A DNA stretch of 64,000 bases from Tachypleus tridentatus (Eukaryota > Arthropoda > Merostomata > Xiphosura > Limulidae): positions 29,739,276 through 29,803,275 of the forward strand of contig NW_027467782.1 in NCBI RefSeq assembly GCF_004210375.1, written 5' to 3'. How positions within the stretch are numbered: the first letter of the stretch is position 1; each line of letters opens with the position of its first letter. Under the pieces are notes generated by a model that searched no databases, was not told the DNA's origin, and saw only the letters and a list, made by a program, of their open reading frames with translations. The translations under genes and the position numbers were made by a program. Shown one piece after another: positions 34,215 to 45,365 of this stretch.

Positions 34215-34770
34215 AAGTGGTTGTGATGACAGTCTGGTTGGATTGGAGACAAAAAGAAGTGAAGTTGAAACTATATGGGTTACAACCAGGGATTTCCCAT
34301 GTTGTAACTTCTTAATTAGAAGCTGTTAATGTTGTAGATCCTCTAATCTGACAAATTATTTTAATGAAAATTATGTACTGAAGTCAGAGTTGTTATTAAT
34401 AAGGATACTGATGTAATAATTATCGGAGACTTTGATTATATGAACATTTATTGGAAGTGTATGAAGTCAGACAGTGAGAGAAAGAGGTTTATTACAGATG
34501 GTTTCCCAAATCGAATGGTTAGATAGCTAATTAGATGAATGCCAATTTACGTTAATTGTTCACTATTAATGGTGACAGGGTTTCAAGAGTTTAAGTGAGG
34601 AATTATTTGAGGAATAAATTAGGTTTAACTTTATGTTATATGTTGAGAAAAAACATGAACCTTTAGTTCCTGATTTTGAGAATAGAGACAATATTTATTA
34701 ATTATTAGTGAACTGGGATTATAGATAATATGGAACATAACAAGGAAATATTTAAATACACATTGCTGTT
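34215..34770 (+). mobile_element. CR1-like LINE endonuclease fragment
   Basis: The reading DTDVIIIGDFDYMNIYWKCM (34,405-34,465) is the apurinic-endonuclease 'GDFN...IDW' motif, followed by SDSERKRFITDGF. Flanking sequence matches the order of the endonuclease region in the copy at 57.6 kb (there MSDFNFKHTHQEMLQS). No RT follows; truncated on both sides. Confidence 0.65.
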
Positions 34771-35538
34771 AATATAGACTTGTTCCTAAACGGATAACAG
34801 GAAAGACCAGACCTAACTAATTTATAAAGGATAAAAGTGCGGCTAAAAGCCACATACAAAGTGTCCATAGATTATTCACCCAATTATAATCTTTATAAAT
34901 TTTCTATTATATGAGCTATGTTAAAATGATTTACAGCAATTAATAAATATACGGAGTAGAAAAATCATGGATAACTGCCATAAGTTTCAAAAAGGGAAGA
35001 AGATTCCTTAAACTGTAAAAAGGCTAGGACTTTGTTTCAAAAATAGAGCAATTAAAAGGATAAATGAAAAACAGTTGGTTCATAATAGTAAAACTGTTCG
35101 TGCGTTGTTTTGTTTAATTTCGTAAAAAGTTACTAGAGGGGATTTATTTCATTTATTTGTTAACAAAGATTAGACAATGTGTATTAAGTTAGCTCAACAC
35201 TAGAGGGTACTAACAGTGTATTTTACAACTGAATTGGGATATATATATATATACATAGTGATGTAAACAAAAAAAGCCTCATAGTAGGTATATGTTACAA
35301 ACAACAGAAAATTGGTACAGAGGCAGAAAACGTTTGATAAAAACATTAGTTTCAAATGTCATCAGGAGTTTTTTATTATTTTATGAATAAAATAATTAAC
35401 GAAGAATAAATATTCGATTGTTTCTGGAGTTAAATAACCTCGAGCTTAAACGAATACAACTTATTGTTAACCGGAATTTAAGTTGTTATAAATAACGATA
35501 GAACTTTTACCAAGGCGTTTTCTACTGCATCTACACAC
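34771..35538. other. Presumed intron sequence 3' of the Ror exon
   Basis: No kinase motif or exon seen. TA simple sequence near 35,239-35,252. Confidence 0.4.
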
Positions 35539-35899
35539 CTTCGTAAACTTTACCAAAACAGCTTTCTCCTATAGTCTCTTGGAAAGTGATGCTTTCCCCA
35601 GGGATTTCCATGTCTCGTAGTATCTTCAAGAAGGGATTGTCAGGTGAATTTGGGTAATAGTTTGGGTTAGTAAGGTAACGCTGAGTAATATTACTCAACG
35701 AGCTGGCTGAGATTGCATGTGGAAGTTTCCGTCGACAGCAGTAATATATCCGGCGCCTCCACCAAACGCACACCAAGATGCTGGCAATAAGAACAAGCAC
35801 CACAGTAAACAGGCATCCGTAGAGAACGGACGACTGAGGGTCGACTATTGTGTAGGAGTAAAAGTAGTTGGTAGACATGTTTCCAGGACTTTTGGAATG
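35539..35899 (-). CDS. Ror: Ror receptor tyrosine kinase, exon with transmembrane and start of kinase domain
   Basis: One internal exon of a single-pass receptor tyrosine kinase of the Ror family (Wnt co-receptors). Acceptor TTGTATTTTTATAG precedes CAT TCC AAA; the exon leaves in phase 1 at GAAG|GTGTGT. The 120 residues read: short juxtamembrane ectodomain, a hydrophobic helix (SSVLYGCLFTVVLVLIASIL, about residues 19-39), the stop-transfer cluster WWRRRIYYCCRRK, a cytoplasmic linker, then ITFQETIGESCFGKVYEG, the kinase glycine-rich loop. Loss of the second loop glycine (GESCFG for GxGxxG) is seen in vertebrate ROR1/ROR2 (GECAFG, GEDRFG) but not in MuSK or Nrk, which favours Ror. Frame and both splice sites are clean. 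The frizzled, kringle and remaining kinase exons are not in the window. Confidence 0.75.
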
Positions 35900-36371
35900 C
35901 TATAAAAATACAAGTGTTACACTAATGTTGACTTATGATCAAACTGTCTTACTGTTAGTGATATTTGTGGTCGTAATCCCAACAATATCTTACGAAGTTC
36001 GCCCAGTTTAGAAAATGTAGGGTAAAAAATTTTAATTATATACATCTCTCTACATATATATATGTAATACACTTGGATTTGTCCGTCTGGAACTTTTCTC
36101 GCAAATTTCTTGATCAAACGCTACAAATCTTATATTGCTATAAGGAGTCTGGATTGCATATTGGGTTTTCAATTCAGAATAATCTTAGCTGTTTTGTTTT
36201 CTCAGTCAAGCATGACTGAGTAGCTATCGTACTCGATGTCACAATGTCGTTGTCATCAAGTAAGAACTAGCTTCGATTTCAACATATTTTTTTTATTTGG
36301 AAATTATTTTACACAAACAACACTTAAGCAGCGTGTTATTTCCTATTAAAATGAAGATTACAATGAATACC
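35900..36371. other. Non-coding stretch (intron of Ror by inference)
   Basis: Nothing recognised. Confidence 0.4.
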
Positions 36372-36531
36372 GTTACAGCCAATCCCACTATTCGTTGGTA
36401 AAAGAGTAGCCCAAGAGTTGGCGGTGGGTGGCGATGACAAGCTGCCTTCCCTCTAGTCCTTCACTGCTAAATTAAGGACGGATAGCGAAGATAGCCATCG
36501 AGTAGCTTTGTGCGAAATTCAAAACAAAAGC
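36372..36531 (+). repeat. SINE-A, 3' two-thirds only
   Basis: Begins at CAGCCAATCCCACTATTCGT and runs through to GCGAAATTCAAAACAAAAGC. No Pol III head. Followed after 26 bp by a second copy in the same orientation. Confidence 0.85.
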
Positions 36532-36557
36532 AAACTCAAACCAGCTGCGTTCCCTCT

Positions 36558-36792
36558 ATCGTAATCTGAGGGTCGCGGGTTTGCATCTCGGTCGCGCCAA
36601 ACATGCTCGCCCTTTCAGTCGTGGGGCGTTATAATGTGACTCAATCCCACTTTTCGTTGGTAAAAGAATAGCCCAAGAGTTGGCGGTGGGTGATGATGAC
36701 TAGCTGCCTTCCCTCTAGTCTTACACTGCTAAATAAGGGACGGCTAGCACAGATAGCCCTCGAGTAGCTTTGTGCGAAATTCCAAAACAAAT
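36558..36792 (+). repeat. SINE-A, slightly 5'-truncated
   Basis: Starts inside the anticodon region (CTATCGTAATCTGAGGGTCG), so box A is lost; box B region and tail are present. Head-to-tail with the copy at 36,372. Confidence 0.85.
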
Positions 36793-36980
36793 TGCCTTCG
36801 AACGCAATTCCAAATAGCGAGATAAACGTAACCATTAAAGCAGATTCTACAATGCATTGTGGAAAGGTTTCATGTTCCGGATGTTTTGGGTTCAAAGATA
36901 ATACTACATTTGATAAAAAAAGTATACCCATATTATAATAGGTCAATAGAAAAGATCGAAAATTGTACAGTATTTGCTAG

Positions 36981-37084
36981 GTTAAAAGCAATCTTAAGTT
37001 TCACAACCGAAACCACAAATAATATCACTTATGAAAATTACACCAGTAAATATGACACCGTTCTCATCTATATTCAATTAATTG
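36981..37084 (+). CDS. Putative internal exon, unrecognised protein
   Basis: Acceptor TACAGTATTTGCTAG, open segment LKAILSFTTETTNNITYENY with two potential N-glycosylation sites (NNIT, ENYT), then the consensus donor ATTG|GTAAGTGG. Leaves in phase 1 (one base, G). The exon at 39,144 begins with AT, completing GAT (Asp), so the two are phase-compatible. I recognise no family. It lies on the opposite strand to Ror, in what should be a Ror intron. Confidence 0.3.
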
Positions 37085-37217
37085 GTAAGTGGACGTACAT
37101 TCAATTAATAATTATTGTGTCTTACCACTTAAAAACTTTCGGGTTTAATATGTGACCACTAAATGAGTCTATCTTTTCCTGTTTTCCAAATTTTTTCGCA
37201 CCCTGGTGACACAATTG

Positions 37218-37318
37218 TATACCTGTAGATTTACAACGCTAAAATCCGGGCTTCGATACCCGTGGTGGGAAGAACACAAAGAATCGATTATACAGCTATG
37301 TGTCAATTACAAACAAAC
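37218..37318 (+). repeat. Repeat B, 5'-truncated
   Basis: From GTAGATTTACAACGCTAAAA through GGGCTTCGATACCCGTGGTG to a tail GTCAATTACAAACAAAC; the head sequence resembles repeat C, so B and C are related. Confidence 0.65.
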
Positions 37319-37439
37319 CTAATTTTTTAGTATTTTTTCTCTTGCCTTCATTTGCAAAAACCATGTAACATCACATATTTTTACAATACACAAACAAAAC
37401 TTTAAAAAAATACAAGAATGTTATCATAGAAATCAGTAA

Positions 37440-37554
37440 TTGTGTTTTTTTTTATAGCAAAGCCATACTAGACTATCTGCAGAGTGCACCAAGGGAAATC
37501 GGATCCCTGAATTTAGGGTTGTAAATCAGTAGATTTACCGCTGTACTAGCGGGC
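37440..37554 (-). repeat. Repeat C, full length
   Basis: Minus-strand GCCCGCTAGTACAGCGGTAA keeps box A (TAGTACAGCGG); box B is degraded (GGGATCCGATTTCCC). Adjoins the 47-bp minisatellite. Confidence 0.75.
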
Positions 37555-37574
37555 ACTGAATAATTACATCTTAC

Positions 37575-38097
37575 AGTTTTAAAACTGAATCAACCAGTTT
37601 GACATGTGTACCGCTAAAATCAACCATTTTGACTTGTGTGTCTTATATTTAAAACTGAATCAACCATTTTGACTTGTGTACCGCTAGTCGTATATTTAAA
37701 ACTGAATCAACCATTTTGACATGTGTACCGCTAGTTTTATATTTAAAACTGAATCAACCATTTTGACTTGTGTACCGCTAGTCTTATATTTAAAACTGAA
37801 TCAACCATTTTGACTTGTGTACCGCTAGTCGTATATTTAAAACTGAATCAACCATTTTGACATGTGTACCGCTAGTCTTATATTTAAAACTGAATCAACC
37901 ATTTTGACTTGTGTACCGCTAGTCTTATATTTAAAACTGAATCAACCATTTTGACTTGTGTACCGCTAGTCTTATATTTAAAACTGAATCAACCATTTTG
38001 ACTTGTGTACCGCTAGTCTTATATTTAAAACTGAATCAACCATTTTGACTTGTGTACCGCTAGTCTTATATTTAAAACTGAATCAACCTTTTTGATA
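37575..38097 (+). repeat. 47-bp minisatellite, about 11 units, with higher-order pattern
   Basis: Unit contains AAAACTGAATCAACCATTTT and GACTTGTGTACCGCTAGTCT. Two variable positions (ACTTG/ACATG and CGTATAT/CTTATAT) suggest a three-unit block present twice before a homogeneous run of about four units. First two units are rearranged. Confidence 0.9.
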
Positions 38098-38587
38098 TAT
38101 AAAATAACAAGCAAACAATAGCAAATAATTTAGCAAAAGATTATACTTATTTCTTCTTAAATAATCCCAAATAGTTTATCCTGTCAACTAAATTAAACTT
38201 CAAAGTAATATATATTTACTTCACGTTTCTCATCCTTTTCAAAATCTATTTATAATAGGATATCTTAAAACAAACGATAAATCGTATTACAGTAATTACA
38301 TAATTACTTACTCTTTTTTAAATTCTAAAAAACAAAATAATTACCAAACTTGTGTGGTTCTTTTTAACTTAGAAGTCTAATAGTTTAATTATATTATATA
38401 AATAAATGATATATCATAAACGTTGGGCCTTAAGTCTCTAATTTACTAAAAAATATATCACAAAACACTTCTGCCTCTCTACAGATGGTTATCAAGTGTG
38501 TTAGATAGTTGCAAATAAATTTCAAACAAATATATAATCATTTCTTACCCGTTCTGCTTGATAGAAAGGTTTGAATGACTCTTCAAA
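38098..38587. other. AT-rich non-coding stretch
   Basis: Nothing recognised. Confidence 0.4.
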
Positions 38588-38821
38588 CGGGCCGCCATGG
38601 CCAGGTGAGTTAAGTCATACGACTCTTAATCTGAGGTTCGAGGGTGCGCATCCCCGTTGTGGGAGCGTTATAATATTACGATCAATCCCACTAATTGTTG
38701 GTAAAATAGTAGTCTAAGAATTGGCGGTGGGTGGTGATGAGTAGCTGCCTTCCCTCTAGTCTTACACTGCTAAATTAGGGACGGCTCGAGTTGCTTTGCG
38801 AGAAATTCAAAAACAAACAAA
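38588..38821 (+). repeat. SINE-A with two internal deletions
   Basis: Head GGGCCGCCATGGCCAGGTGA; missing the CCAAACATGCTCGCCCTTTC segment after box B and the GCGCAGATAGCC segment near the tail. Confidence 0.8.
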
Positions 38822-39143
38822 CTCTTCAAAATGTATTCTACTGAATAATCTATAGTTTCCCCCAATAAGAATTTAAAATATCTTCCCCCTTTTTGCTATC
38901 GTCCAGGCCTCTTTTGTTTACCAAAACAATTCTACACTCTCAGATAGTATGACATGTTATTGTTAAACGTAAGTATAATTGCAATAGGAATTTGAACAAA
39001 GAAAGTTTGTTGTTCTTGTTTGTTTGTTTTACTGACCTTCGACTGTCTAAGCTATATCCTGATACAATATTTAAAAATATAGAACTAAAACTAAATTGAA
39101 TATTGCTTTGTTCATGACATGTGCTTTATCTCTTCTTCTTCAG
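38822..39143. other. Non-coding stretch, possible intron
   Basis: Ends in the pyrimidine-rich acceptor TATCTCTTCTTCTTCAG. Confidence 0.35.
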
Positions 39144-39328
39144 ATATGGGTGGGGACATGACAGTTAGAACTACAGAAGGAAAGACGAAATTCAACGTGG
39201 CAGGGTTCATCGTTGGAATGTTACCTCCTCTTTTTATTTCCTTTAACATCATCTTGAAGCTTGGGAATCGTTCTCGTTATGCTGAGGAGCAGGGTATACG
39301 TGAGGAGCCGTTTTTTGTTAGTTACTAA
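39144..39328 (+). CDS. Putative terminal exon, unrecognised membrane protein
   Basis: A strong acceptor (pyrimidine tract ending CTTCTTCTTCAG at 39,143) opens 61 codons ending in TAA. The translation has a polar start (GGDMTVRTTEGKTKFN), a hydrophobic segment of about 20 residues (VAGFIVGMLPPLFISFNIIL) and a charged tail RSRYAEEQGIREEPFFVSY. It looks like the C-terminal membrane helix and cytoplasmic tail of a host protein. Joined to 36,981-37,084 the frame is continuous. Family unknown to me. Confidence 0.4.
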
Positions 39329-39724
39329 AGGCGTTAGTTTAAAAATACAGTTGTGCTTTCATTAAAGATGAAAACCGATTGACATAACTCAGACGTTTGA
39401 AAGTGAAGAAAGGCACGGGATTGGAAAAACAATAAAAATGCCAATATTTGTGTTGTATATTACATACTCTTTCTGTGAAATATGTTATCGGAGAAATAAT
39501 AGTTAACGTGATTATCAATAGGAGGCAGCGCGTCTCAACTTTAACAGGGAAGATTTTATATAATATTAAATCGTGGGCTTTAGAAGCATTAGTTTTTAAA
39601 CTGAAAATTGTCATCTGAATTATAATTTAAATATCTTTGGTTATGACTGTTTCACCAAATTAAAAAAATTATAAGTAAAACGCCACCTAAGTGCTCTTAA
39701 ATTAAAAATGCACGTGTTATAAAC
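39329..39724. other. Non-coding stretch
   Basis: Nothing recognised; would hold the 3' UTR if the preceding exon is real. Confidence 0.35.
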
Positions 39725-39737
39725 TAGGAGCCTACTT

Positions 39738-39891
39738 CAGTGATGTCGAGAAACCCACTTGTTGAGAAATTTATATGCAAAAACGGCTCGTTTGGGTTGA
39801 GAAAATATTTTACATAAAAGAGCGAACAACGTTTCGACCTTCTATGTAAAATATTTTCTCAACCCAAACGAGCCGTTTTTGCATATAAATT
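39738..39891 (-). mobile_element. Penelope-like insertion folded as a near-perfect palindrome, with 13-bp target-site duplication
   Basis: Arms of about 48 bp (AAAACGGCTCGTTTGGGTTG and its complement) flank a short centre containing GAAGGTCGAAACGTTGTTCG on the minus strand. TAGGAGCCTACTT is found on both sides (39,725-39,737 and 39,892-39,904). The tail sequence equals that of the copy at 2.7 kb, present here once in each orientation, so the 5' part is an inverted piece of the element's own tail. Confidence 0.75.
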
Positions 39892-39904
39892 AGGAGCCTA
39901 CTTG

Positions 39905-41228
39905 TATTTACAAGTAAGAAACTGTTTTGAAAAACGTACTAGGTTAAAGTAGATCAAAGTTTATCTTTGAGTGTTCATAAACCAAATTTGCTACAACTAA
40001 CTTATGATCGGAATAAACTGAAAGTTATCTAAGTCAGCAGTACAGTTAATTAAACATATTGAAAGAGTGATTGTTAATATTATTTATACAGAATTATTAT
40101 AGTTTAGAATTCCACTAGAAGAGAAAATCATCATATTGCTAAAGATGGAGTTTTGTAGAAGTTTAACTCGAAAGGCTCACAATAATTTACAAATGTTTAT
40201 GAACAATTCTTTTAGAAAAAAACACAAATATGGTTTGACTGCTTAACACATAAGGCATGTTATAATTTAAAATTAATAACAGTAAATTATTAAATCAAAC
40301 ATGAAAATTAGTTTGTTATGTTTAAAACTTTGCTATTGAATACATTTGATAATATAATACTTTTCGATGCAAATATATTTAACACAGATTTGGAAATTTC
40401 ATTATTTTCATCGCTGTGTAGTAATACAATCACTTTTATTATTTTTTATTTATTTACAAAAATGTTATCATTTTGAGGCTATCCCGGGTATTGATGACTG
40501 TTTTAGTTAACCTTTGTATGATTCTAGCATATTAAATGATAAAACATCACTGTATAAATAACTTCCTAATTTATAATAAACTTTCATTCTTCCTCTATAT
40601 GTCTGTTTAAGTGAGAGACAAAAGTTATTTACTTGCTTTAGCAAGATCAACGAACCGGACAAACTTTTTTTAGTATGGTTAAAAGTCTCAACGTTAATAT
40701 GCCCAACAAATCTGGTACAAATCCAAGTACACTTTATAGAGTTATTAACCTAAAACCGCGAAAATGCGTTATCTCCGCATTACAAAAGATGTTTCAAAGT
40801 GATTCAGAGTCCAGATCCGACAATGGATCCAGATCAAATATGGAAACAGCAGTCCCTTACTGACTTCACACCTAGTGTAATGTTTACTGAGTACATTGGT
40901 CTATTAGTTTTCGAGATACGCACGCTGAAACAGACACGCACATATACATATGGACCCGACTGCAAACAAAACAAACAGAAAGCAACGGTAGAGAAACAGT
41001 ATCTCCATTGTTTATGTTAACATCTACACTATATATTGATAAAGCTACGTTACAAAAATAATGACCTACGATGTCACAAAATAATCTCAAAATAAGATGT
41101 GAGTGCGTTCTAAGAGTGGTAGTTAGTGTGAATTTTGGGCAACAAACTGCTTACGATTCTATGCTAAACAATTATTTGGTAAAAGTATGAATGTGTTTTT
41201 CTTCTTTTATTTTTGTAACTGACGATTT
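39905..41228. other. Non-coding stretch, possible unclassified repeat at 40.6-41.0 kb
   Basis: A 62-codon plus-strand frame (40,675-40,863) and the words TTTCGAGATACGCACGCTGA, CACGCACATATACATATGGA suggest an unclassified dispersed element; no domain found. The rest is AT-rich. Confidence 0.35.
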
Positions 41229-41500
41229 TGTTTGTTTTTGAATTTCGTGCAAAACTACACGAGATTTATCTGCGCAAGCAGCCCCGAATTTAGCAGTGTA
41301 AGACTAGAGGGAAGGCAGCTAGCCATCACCACCCACCGCTAACTCTTGAGCTACTCTTTTACCAACGAATAGTGGGATTGACTGTCACATTATAACGCCC
41401 CCACGGCTGAAAGGGCGAGCATGTTTAGCGCGACGGGGATGCGAACCCGCGACTCTCAGATTACGAGTCGAACGCCTTAACACGCTTGGCCATGCCAAGT
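41229..41500 (-). repeat. SINE-A, full length
   Basis: Minus-strand head CTTGGCATGGCCAAGCGTGT, anticodon region ACTCGTAATCTG, box B GGTTCGCATCC, tail CACGAAATTCAAAAACAAAC. Confidence 0.85.
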
Positions 41501-42235
41501 TTGAGAGCTCAAATCTCACCATGTAGCCCTTGAGTAGCTTTGAGCTTATCAACAAATATACAAATATGTTTTTACTACATACATTTACTTCAATTTATAT
41601 GGTAGATTTCATTATTGCAACAATAAAAGAGTCAAAAGGAGAAAACTTGCGATTTATTTAAAATGAATTACAGTTTAAAATATTATGAAGGTTAAAACGT
41701 TTAAAAATTATATTTGAAGGAGACATAATCAGGTCAAAAAACAAGCAACGTATATTTTTGGATAAAAATAGGCGAATATTGCTTGAACATACAATTTTTT
41801 TTCCTTTGAGTAAGAAACTGTAAAAAATGTTTTAATACATATCGTGGATAGAAACCCATACAACTTTTAATCATTAGCGTAAATGCCCTACAGTGCGATT
41901 ATCATTAACTTCTTAACTGTTAACCTTGAGTGTTAGCAATATAATTACAATTATTATTAATAACGTTGTGGTGATAGCAGATGTTCTTGTTGTAATAATC
42001 TTAGTGTACAATGTCTACCTGTACTTAGTTGTATCCAATATGGAACACACAAATTAAAGGGAAAGCAACAAATCAGTGAAATATTAGTTCTTGTGATACT
42101 TTTACCTGACCGAACATGAAATTTCAATGTTTCTCTTACAACACAAATGACAAGACACGTTTTCTTCAGCAATGGAATACGACGTATAAACTGTAGTGTT
42201 CACACATCCAAACATGAGATCCACACGACATGCCT
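41501..42235. other. Non-coding stretch
   Basis: Begins with a repeat-tail-like word (TAGCCCTTGAGTAGCTTTGA, 41,525); otherwise nothing recognised. Confidence 0.4.
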
Positions 42236-42276
42236 GGGGCCCGACATGGCCAAGGGTGTTAAGGCGTTATCCGAGA
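42236..42276 (+). repeat. SINE-A head only (about 41 bp)
   Basis: GGGCCCGACATGGCCAAGGG and TGTTAAGGCG, then unrelated sequence. Box A is present without box B, body or tail; an unusual 3' truncation for a SINE, best explained by deletion. Confidence 0.7.
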
Positions 42277-42865
42277 TTCTTACAACAGAGCCATCTACAA
42301 TCCTGAAAAAAAAAATAAACATGAGAAACTGAAATGGTTTTGAGTTTGTCTACTTCGTTTTTGTTTTATATTTAATTTAGTTGAAATTGACATTCATATG
42401 GGGCAACAGAAATAACACAGTTATATTAAATAACATATTTAGTACAAATGTAACAATTTTCTTTCTTCAATGATTAAGAACTTAGAATTTTGTTTTACTA
42501 ACTTCTTTTATTAAAATATAATTTGCCTTCCCTCCGGAGAATAATTAAACATATTCACCACAACAGAAAATCTAATATTAATATACTACTAAACTTTTAT
42601 TCAAATACTTAATGTATGGTAGTTTTTATTATATAAAACTCCTTTACATTATCCTTAATACACCTAATATGTAGTAAAATAGGCGTTATTTCTTCTTCTG
42701 CCCTGACTGGCATTTATTGGTACACCGCACATACATTTGTAGAATATTTTGAATAAATGAATAGTGTAGTGTATCAAATCACTGCTGTATAAATATTGTA
42801 AGTCATAAAATTATAAATTATTGAAGAGACGTAAGAGTCGTTATACTTCGTACCTGAGGATGCCC
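42277..42865. other. AT-rich non-coding stretch
   Basis: Nothing recognised. Confidence 0.4.
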
Positions 42866-42976
42866 GTCGCTCGCTGGTATGTCTACGGATTTACAACGCT
42901 AAAATCAGGGGTTCGATTCCCCTCGGTGGGCTCAGCAGATAGCCCAATGTGGCTTTGCTATAAGAAAACACGTACC
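42866..42976 (+). repeat. Repeat C, near full length
   Basis: Box B GGTTCGATTCCCCTCGGTGG and the tail GGCTTTGCTATAAGAAAACA are intact; box A has decayed to 'TCGCTGGTA'. Confidence 0.8.
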
Positions 42977-43037
42977 TCATCATACACTGGAGTGACCGTT
43001 TTAGGTAAAGAAATCATCTTACCTCACTTTCCCCAAC

Positions 43038-43152
43038 TGCCCCCTCCTAGTGGTACAGCAGTCTTCTATAACTAGAAACAGGGTTTTGATACCCGTGGTG
43101 AGAAGAGCACAGATAACCTACAGTGTAGCTTTGCGCTTAATTCTAAACAAAC
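43038..43152 (+). repeat. Repeat B, full length
   Basis: Head GCCCCCTCCTAGTGGTACAG, box B-like GGTTTTGATACCC, core GTGAGAAGAGCACAGATAAC, tail CGCTTAATTCTAAACAAACA. Confidence 0.8.
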
Positions 43153-43297
43153 AATCACAAATATAAGCGTCACCACCACAAATATTAAATAAGATAAAAT
43201 AATTATATTAATTTTTATATATAAAATTTAAACACAAATAAAATAACGCTGGAACTTATTTTTCTACAACAGAAACCTATGTAAAATAGAAGATTCT

Positions 43298-43365
43298 GTT
43301 TGTTTTGAAATTAAACACAACGCTACGTAGTGGATTATCTCTGATCTATCCACCATTGAAGCGCA
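43298..43365 (-). repeat. Repeat B, tail part only
   Basis: Core GGATTATCTCTGATCTATCC and tail TTTGTTTTGAAATTAAACAC; head absent. Confidence 0.5.
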
Positions 43366-44254
43366 TGTGCGAACATAATTTGGGGTTATATTATACCAGG
43401 TTTTTTTTAAAAGATATTTCATATTTGTTTTACTTCGAGAGTAGATATAATAGCTCATTATGTTTTACTGTGCAGAGAAAGATAGTAAATTTTAGAGTTT
43501 AATACAAAACGAAAAGTGCTTTTGGTGGTAGAAGTGTAAAACATTTGTGATTTAACTGCCTGCTGCCATCTACCAGTGGAAAAGTATAACATATTAACAA
43601 AATGTCCACAATTTTTATAAACATAAGTACCTGAAATAAACGTTAGACTTTATAGCCAGTCAGTTTAATACCAAATAAATGGTCTCCATGAAATGTCTTT
43701 GCAGGAAAACAATTTGAGACCACTTATAATGATAGCAACAGGGTTGTGAAATGTTTCGAAATATAGTATTAGAAAAATATTAACCTCATTAATTCGTAAA
43801 ATCGTGTAAAGGTCATTTCAACTACATACTTGTTTTTGAATAAAAAATTGCAGAGGAATTAAATAGATGAACAGAATTTTCACATTTTACCTTCCAAAAT
43901 GTTGTTAGACAGCGAGGTTTTGCTGGGGTTTCCTGTTTTCTTAAGTAAATGCAGTAGAAAGATATTTGAGTTTAAACTTTGTGGAGAAGGTCACCAATGA
44001 AATTAAAGGCTCTATCGGTAAATACGAAAGCGAAACTCCAATGAATATTTGAAATGAAAGGTATATTTTACAAAGAAATTTCATCTGATTTATAAGATTT
44101 TACAATAAAACTAAGTAAACGTTGTTTTTTTTTCAATCTTCTGTAACAATAATAAATGGGAGGGTTCCCCGGTTTTGAGTTTGAATAGTTTATTTGTGTA
44201 TATTTTTAAATTGTAATTAAAGTAAAATAAAATAAAGTTTATAATGAAACAGTT
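43366..44254. other. AT-rich non-coding stretch
   Basis: Nothing recognised. Confidence 0.45.
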
Positions 44255-44482
44255 GATCTAATGTACAGGTAGGTTATGTATAGGTTGGAATTGTACAGGT
44301 AGGTAATGACGTACAGATAGATAATGTACATGTAGGTAATAATGTACAGGTAGGTACTATAAAGGTAGGTAATGTACAGGTGGGTAATAATGTACAATGT
44401 AGGTAATATACAGTGAGGTTATAATGTACAGGTAGGTAATGATGTACAGATATGTAATGTGCAGGTAGGTAATGTCTGCTAG
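44255..44482 (+). repeat. GTACAGGTAGGTAAT-type minisatellite (15/18-bp units)
   Basis: About 14 diverged units of ATGTACAGGTAGGTA, some with an extra ATA. Open on the minus strand only because units are multiples of 3. Confidence 0.8.
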
Positions 44483-45297
44483 GTATCCGATACCTCAAAG
44501 AACTTCACAGCAAGGTTTCGAGAACCTAACTAGAGTTGGTTAATTTACAATTTTTTAACAAATATTCCTCTTTGATTAAATGTAAGAATTAAAACATGTT
44601 TTAATCTGGAAAAACAGTGGTCATCATCATTGCCCTTGTATTACGTTTGTTGTTTTTGAGTTTTTGCCTCAGATGAGGCCCTCTGGCTAAGTTACCTCTG
44701 AATCCAACCGATAGCTCATCTCATTACACAAAAGTCGTAATGCAAAATAATATGTATTTGTTTCCAACCATATGGTACAACTATTCGCTTTAGAGAGAAC
44801 AGTGGAATTTATTGGTCCAAAGAATGATTTATAGCCAAATGGACTTGACTCCAAACGAACCAGAAATCTGTAGAAATGACTCAGTCCTGCCCTATCACAT
44901 TTCAGCCATCAAAGTATTCAAAAAGTGAAAGAAACTTTGAGCTTACAAAAATTGTTTTAGGTAATTACAATGGTCAAAATAATTCTTTCATGTTATGAAT
45001 AAATTCGTTTTTGATTGAAGCTTGTATTGCACTAGATGTATTTTAATCTGTATTCTACTTGTGCTGATGTTATATAACGTTATTAAGTTTAAACCTGTTC
45101 AAGGTCTACTAGGACCTCGGAAGTTCTATTTAATAAACCTTATGAATTAATGCGTATTGTAACATAAATTAAGAAAGTGTCATAACCAAGAAAAATTGTA
45201 TAAAATTAACAGTTAAATGGCACTATTTGATTACAGTGGTTCACGAGTTGTCGTGAGGTGGCGTTGAATACCTGTCTTCTCCCAAGTGTATCTCTTT
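44483..45297. other. Non-coding stretch
   Basis: Nothing recognised. Confidence 0.4.
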
Positions 45298-45365
45298 AAA
45301 ATTAGGAACAGCTAACGCAGATAAACCGTATAATAACTTTGCACTATATTCAACAAAAAACAAAT
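45298..45365 (+). repeat. SINE-A 3' end fragment
   Basis: AATTAGGAACAGCTAACGCA to TTCAACAAAAAACAAATC; everything upstream is missing. Confidence 0.55.

Noticed and set aside
44274-44498. Minus-strand Tyr/Leu/Pro/Thr-rich frame
   Set aside because: Product of the 15/18-bp minisatellite, not protein-like.
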